This document shows, piece by piece, positions 5,349-5,408 of a DNA stretch of 5,408 nt. Source of the stretch: Campylobacterota bacterium. Lineage in GTDB: Bacteria > Campylobacterota > Campylobacteria > Campylobacterales > SZUA-545. Under the pieces are notes generated by a model, which saw only the letters and a program-made list of their open reading frames with translations, did no database searches and was not told where the DNA came from. The translations under genes and the position numbers were made by a program. Each line of letters begins with the position of its first letter. Position 1 is the first letter of the stretch. The stretch lies in assembly GCA_003561815.1 (NCBI GenBank), contig PWVP01000043.1, positions 1-5,408 on the forward strand, given 5' to 3'.

Positions 5349-5408
5349 AAGCAAGCAGTGTTCCTAAGCCGGGTTTAGTGGCGGGGCAGTCGCCTCTGGG
5401 CCCGCAAG
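5349..5408 (-). ncRNA. rnpB: RNase P RNA, 3' end (rest beyond the window edge)
   Basis: Read on the minus strand, this segment matches the conserved 3' end of bacterial RNase P RNA, the ribozyme that trims tRNA 5' leaders. AAACCCGGCTTA (plus-strand 5365-5376) corresponds to E. coli GAACCCGGCTTA, and its CCCGGCTT (5366-5373) is the 3' strand of the core P4 helix. GACTGCCCC (5383-5391) corresponds to E. coli GACTGTCCA just before it. The following AGGAACACTGCTTGC (5351-5365) would be the 3' strand of the terminal P1 helix, so the mature 3' end should fall near 5346-5350. Only about 60 nt are inside the window; the 5' strands of P1 and P4 lie beyond 5408. No T-rich terminator hairpin is evident before the SPOR gene. 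Confidence 0.85.

Noticed and set aside
1..5408. Cyanobacterial origin, suggested by GCGATCGC octamers
   Set aside because: The helicase, permease, receiver and RNase P end look proteobacterial or Campylobacterota-like, and no cyanobacterial marker gene is present.

Overview
The window reads as a densely packed chromosomal segment of a Proteobacteria-type bacterium, at roughly 55-58% G+C by eye. The closest overall impression is a GC-rich member of the Campylobacterota (Sulfurovum/Nitratifractor-like). This rests on the style of the DEAD-box helicase C-terminal region, the EamA permease N-terminus (RGELFIVLE) and the rnpB 3' end. The phylum assignment is inference from family resemblance. I see no insertion sequence, phage gene, tRNA or CRISPR array, and the real genes look alike in codon use, so nothing suggests recent transfer.

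Layout, left to right. (1) The 3' half of a low-molecular-weight protein-tyrosine phosphatase gene enters from the left edge. It overlaps by 16 bp a GTG-started gene for a DASS/SLC13-type sodium:anion symporter. (2) A 165-bp intergenic region (1599-1763) follows. It holds a weak terminator-like hairpin, a possible promoter, and a hairpin that carries the ribosome binding site in its loop and abuts the next start codon. (3) A tight plus-strand gene run follows: DEAD-box RNA helicase, EamA/DMT permease (3-bp gap), a 124-residue helical basic protein (ATGA overlap), and a stand-alone CheY-like receiver protein (10-bp overlap, with its own good Shine-Dalgarno). (4) On the minus strand, a secreted SPOR-domain protein converges on the receiver gene, and their 3' ends overlap by 20 bp. 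(5) The right edge holds the 3' end of the RNase P RNA gene (rnpB), also on the minus strand and about 40 nt upstream of the SPOR gene. No open reading frame marks it.

Functionally these are mostly housekeeping and accessory genes that share transcripts rather than one recognisable pathway. Two parts deserve most attention. One is the pair of overlapping genes for a small helical protein and a receiver-only CheY-like protein, which looks like a signalling module with no known partner in view. The other is the helicase leader, whose structure suggests translational control.

Across the whole window the palindrome CGATCG occurs 17 times, about ten times chance expectation, in all three codon phases. 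Three copies are the full octamer GCGATCGC. This resembles the HIP1 element of cyanobacteria, although the genes do not look cyanobacterial.
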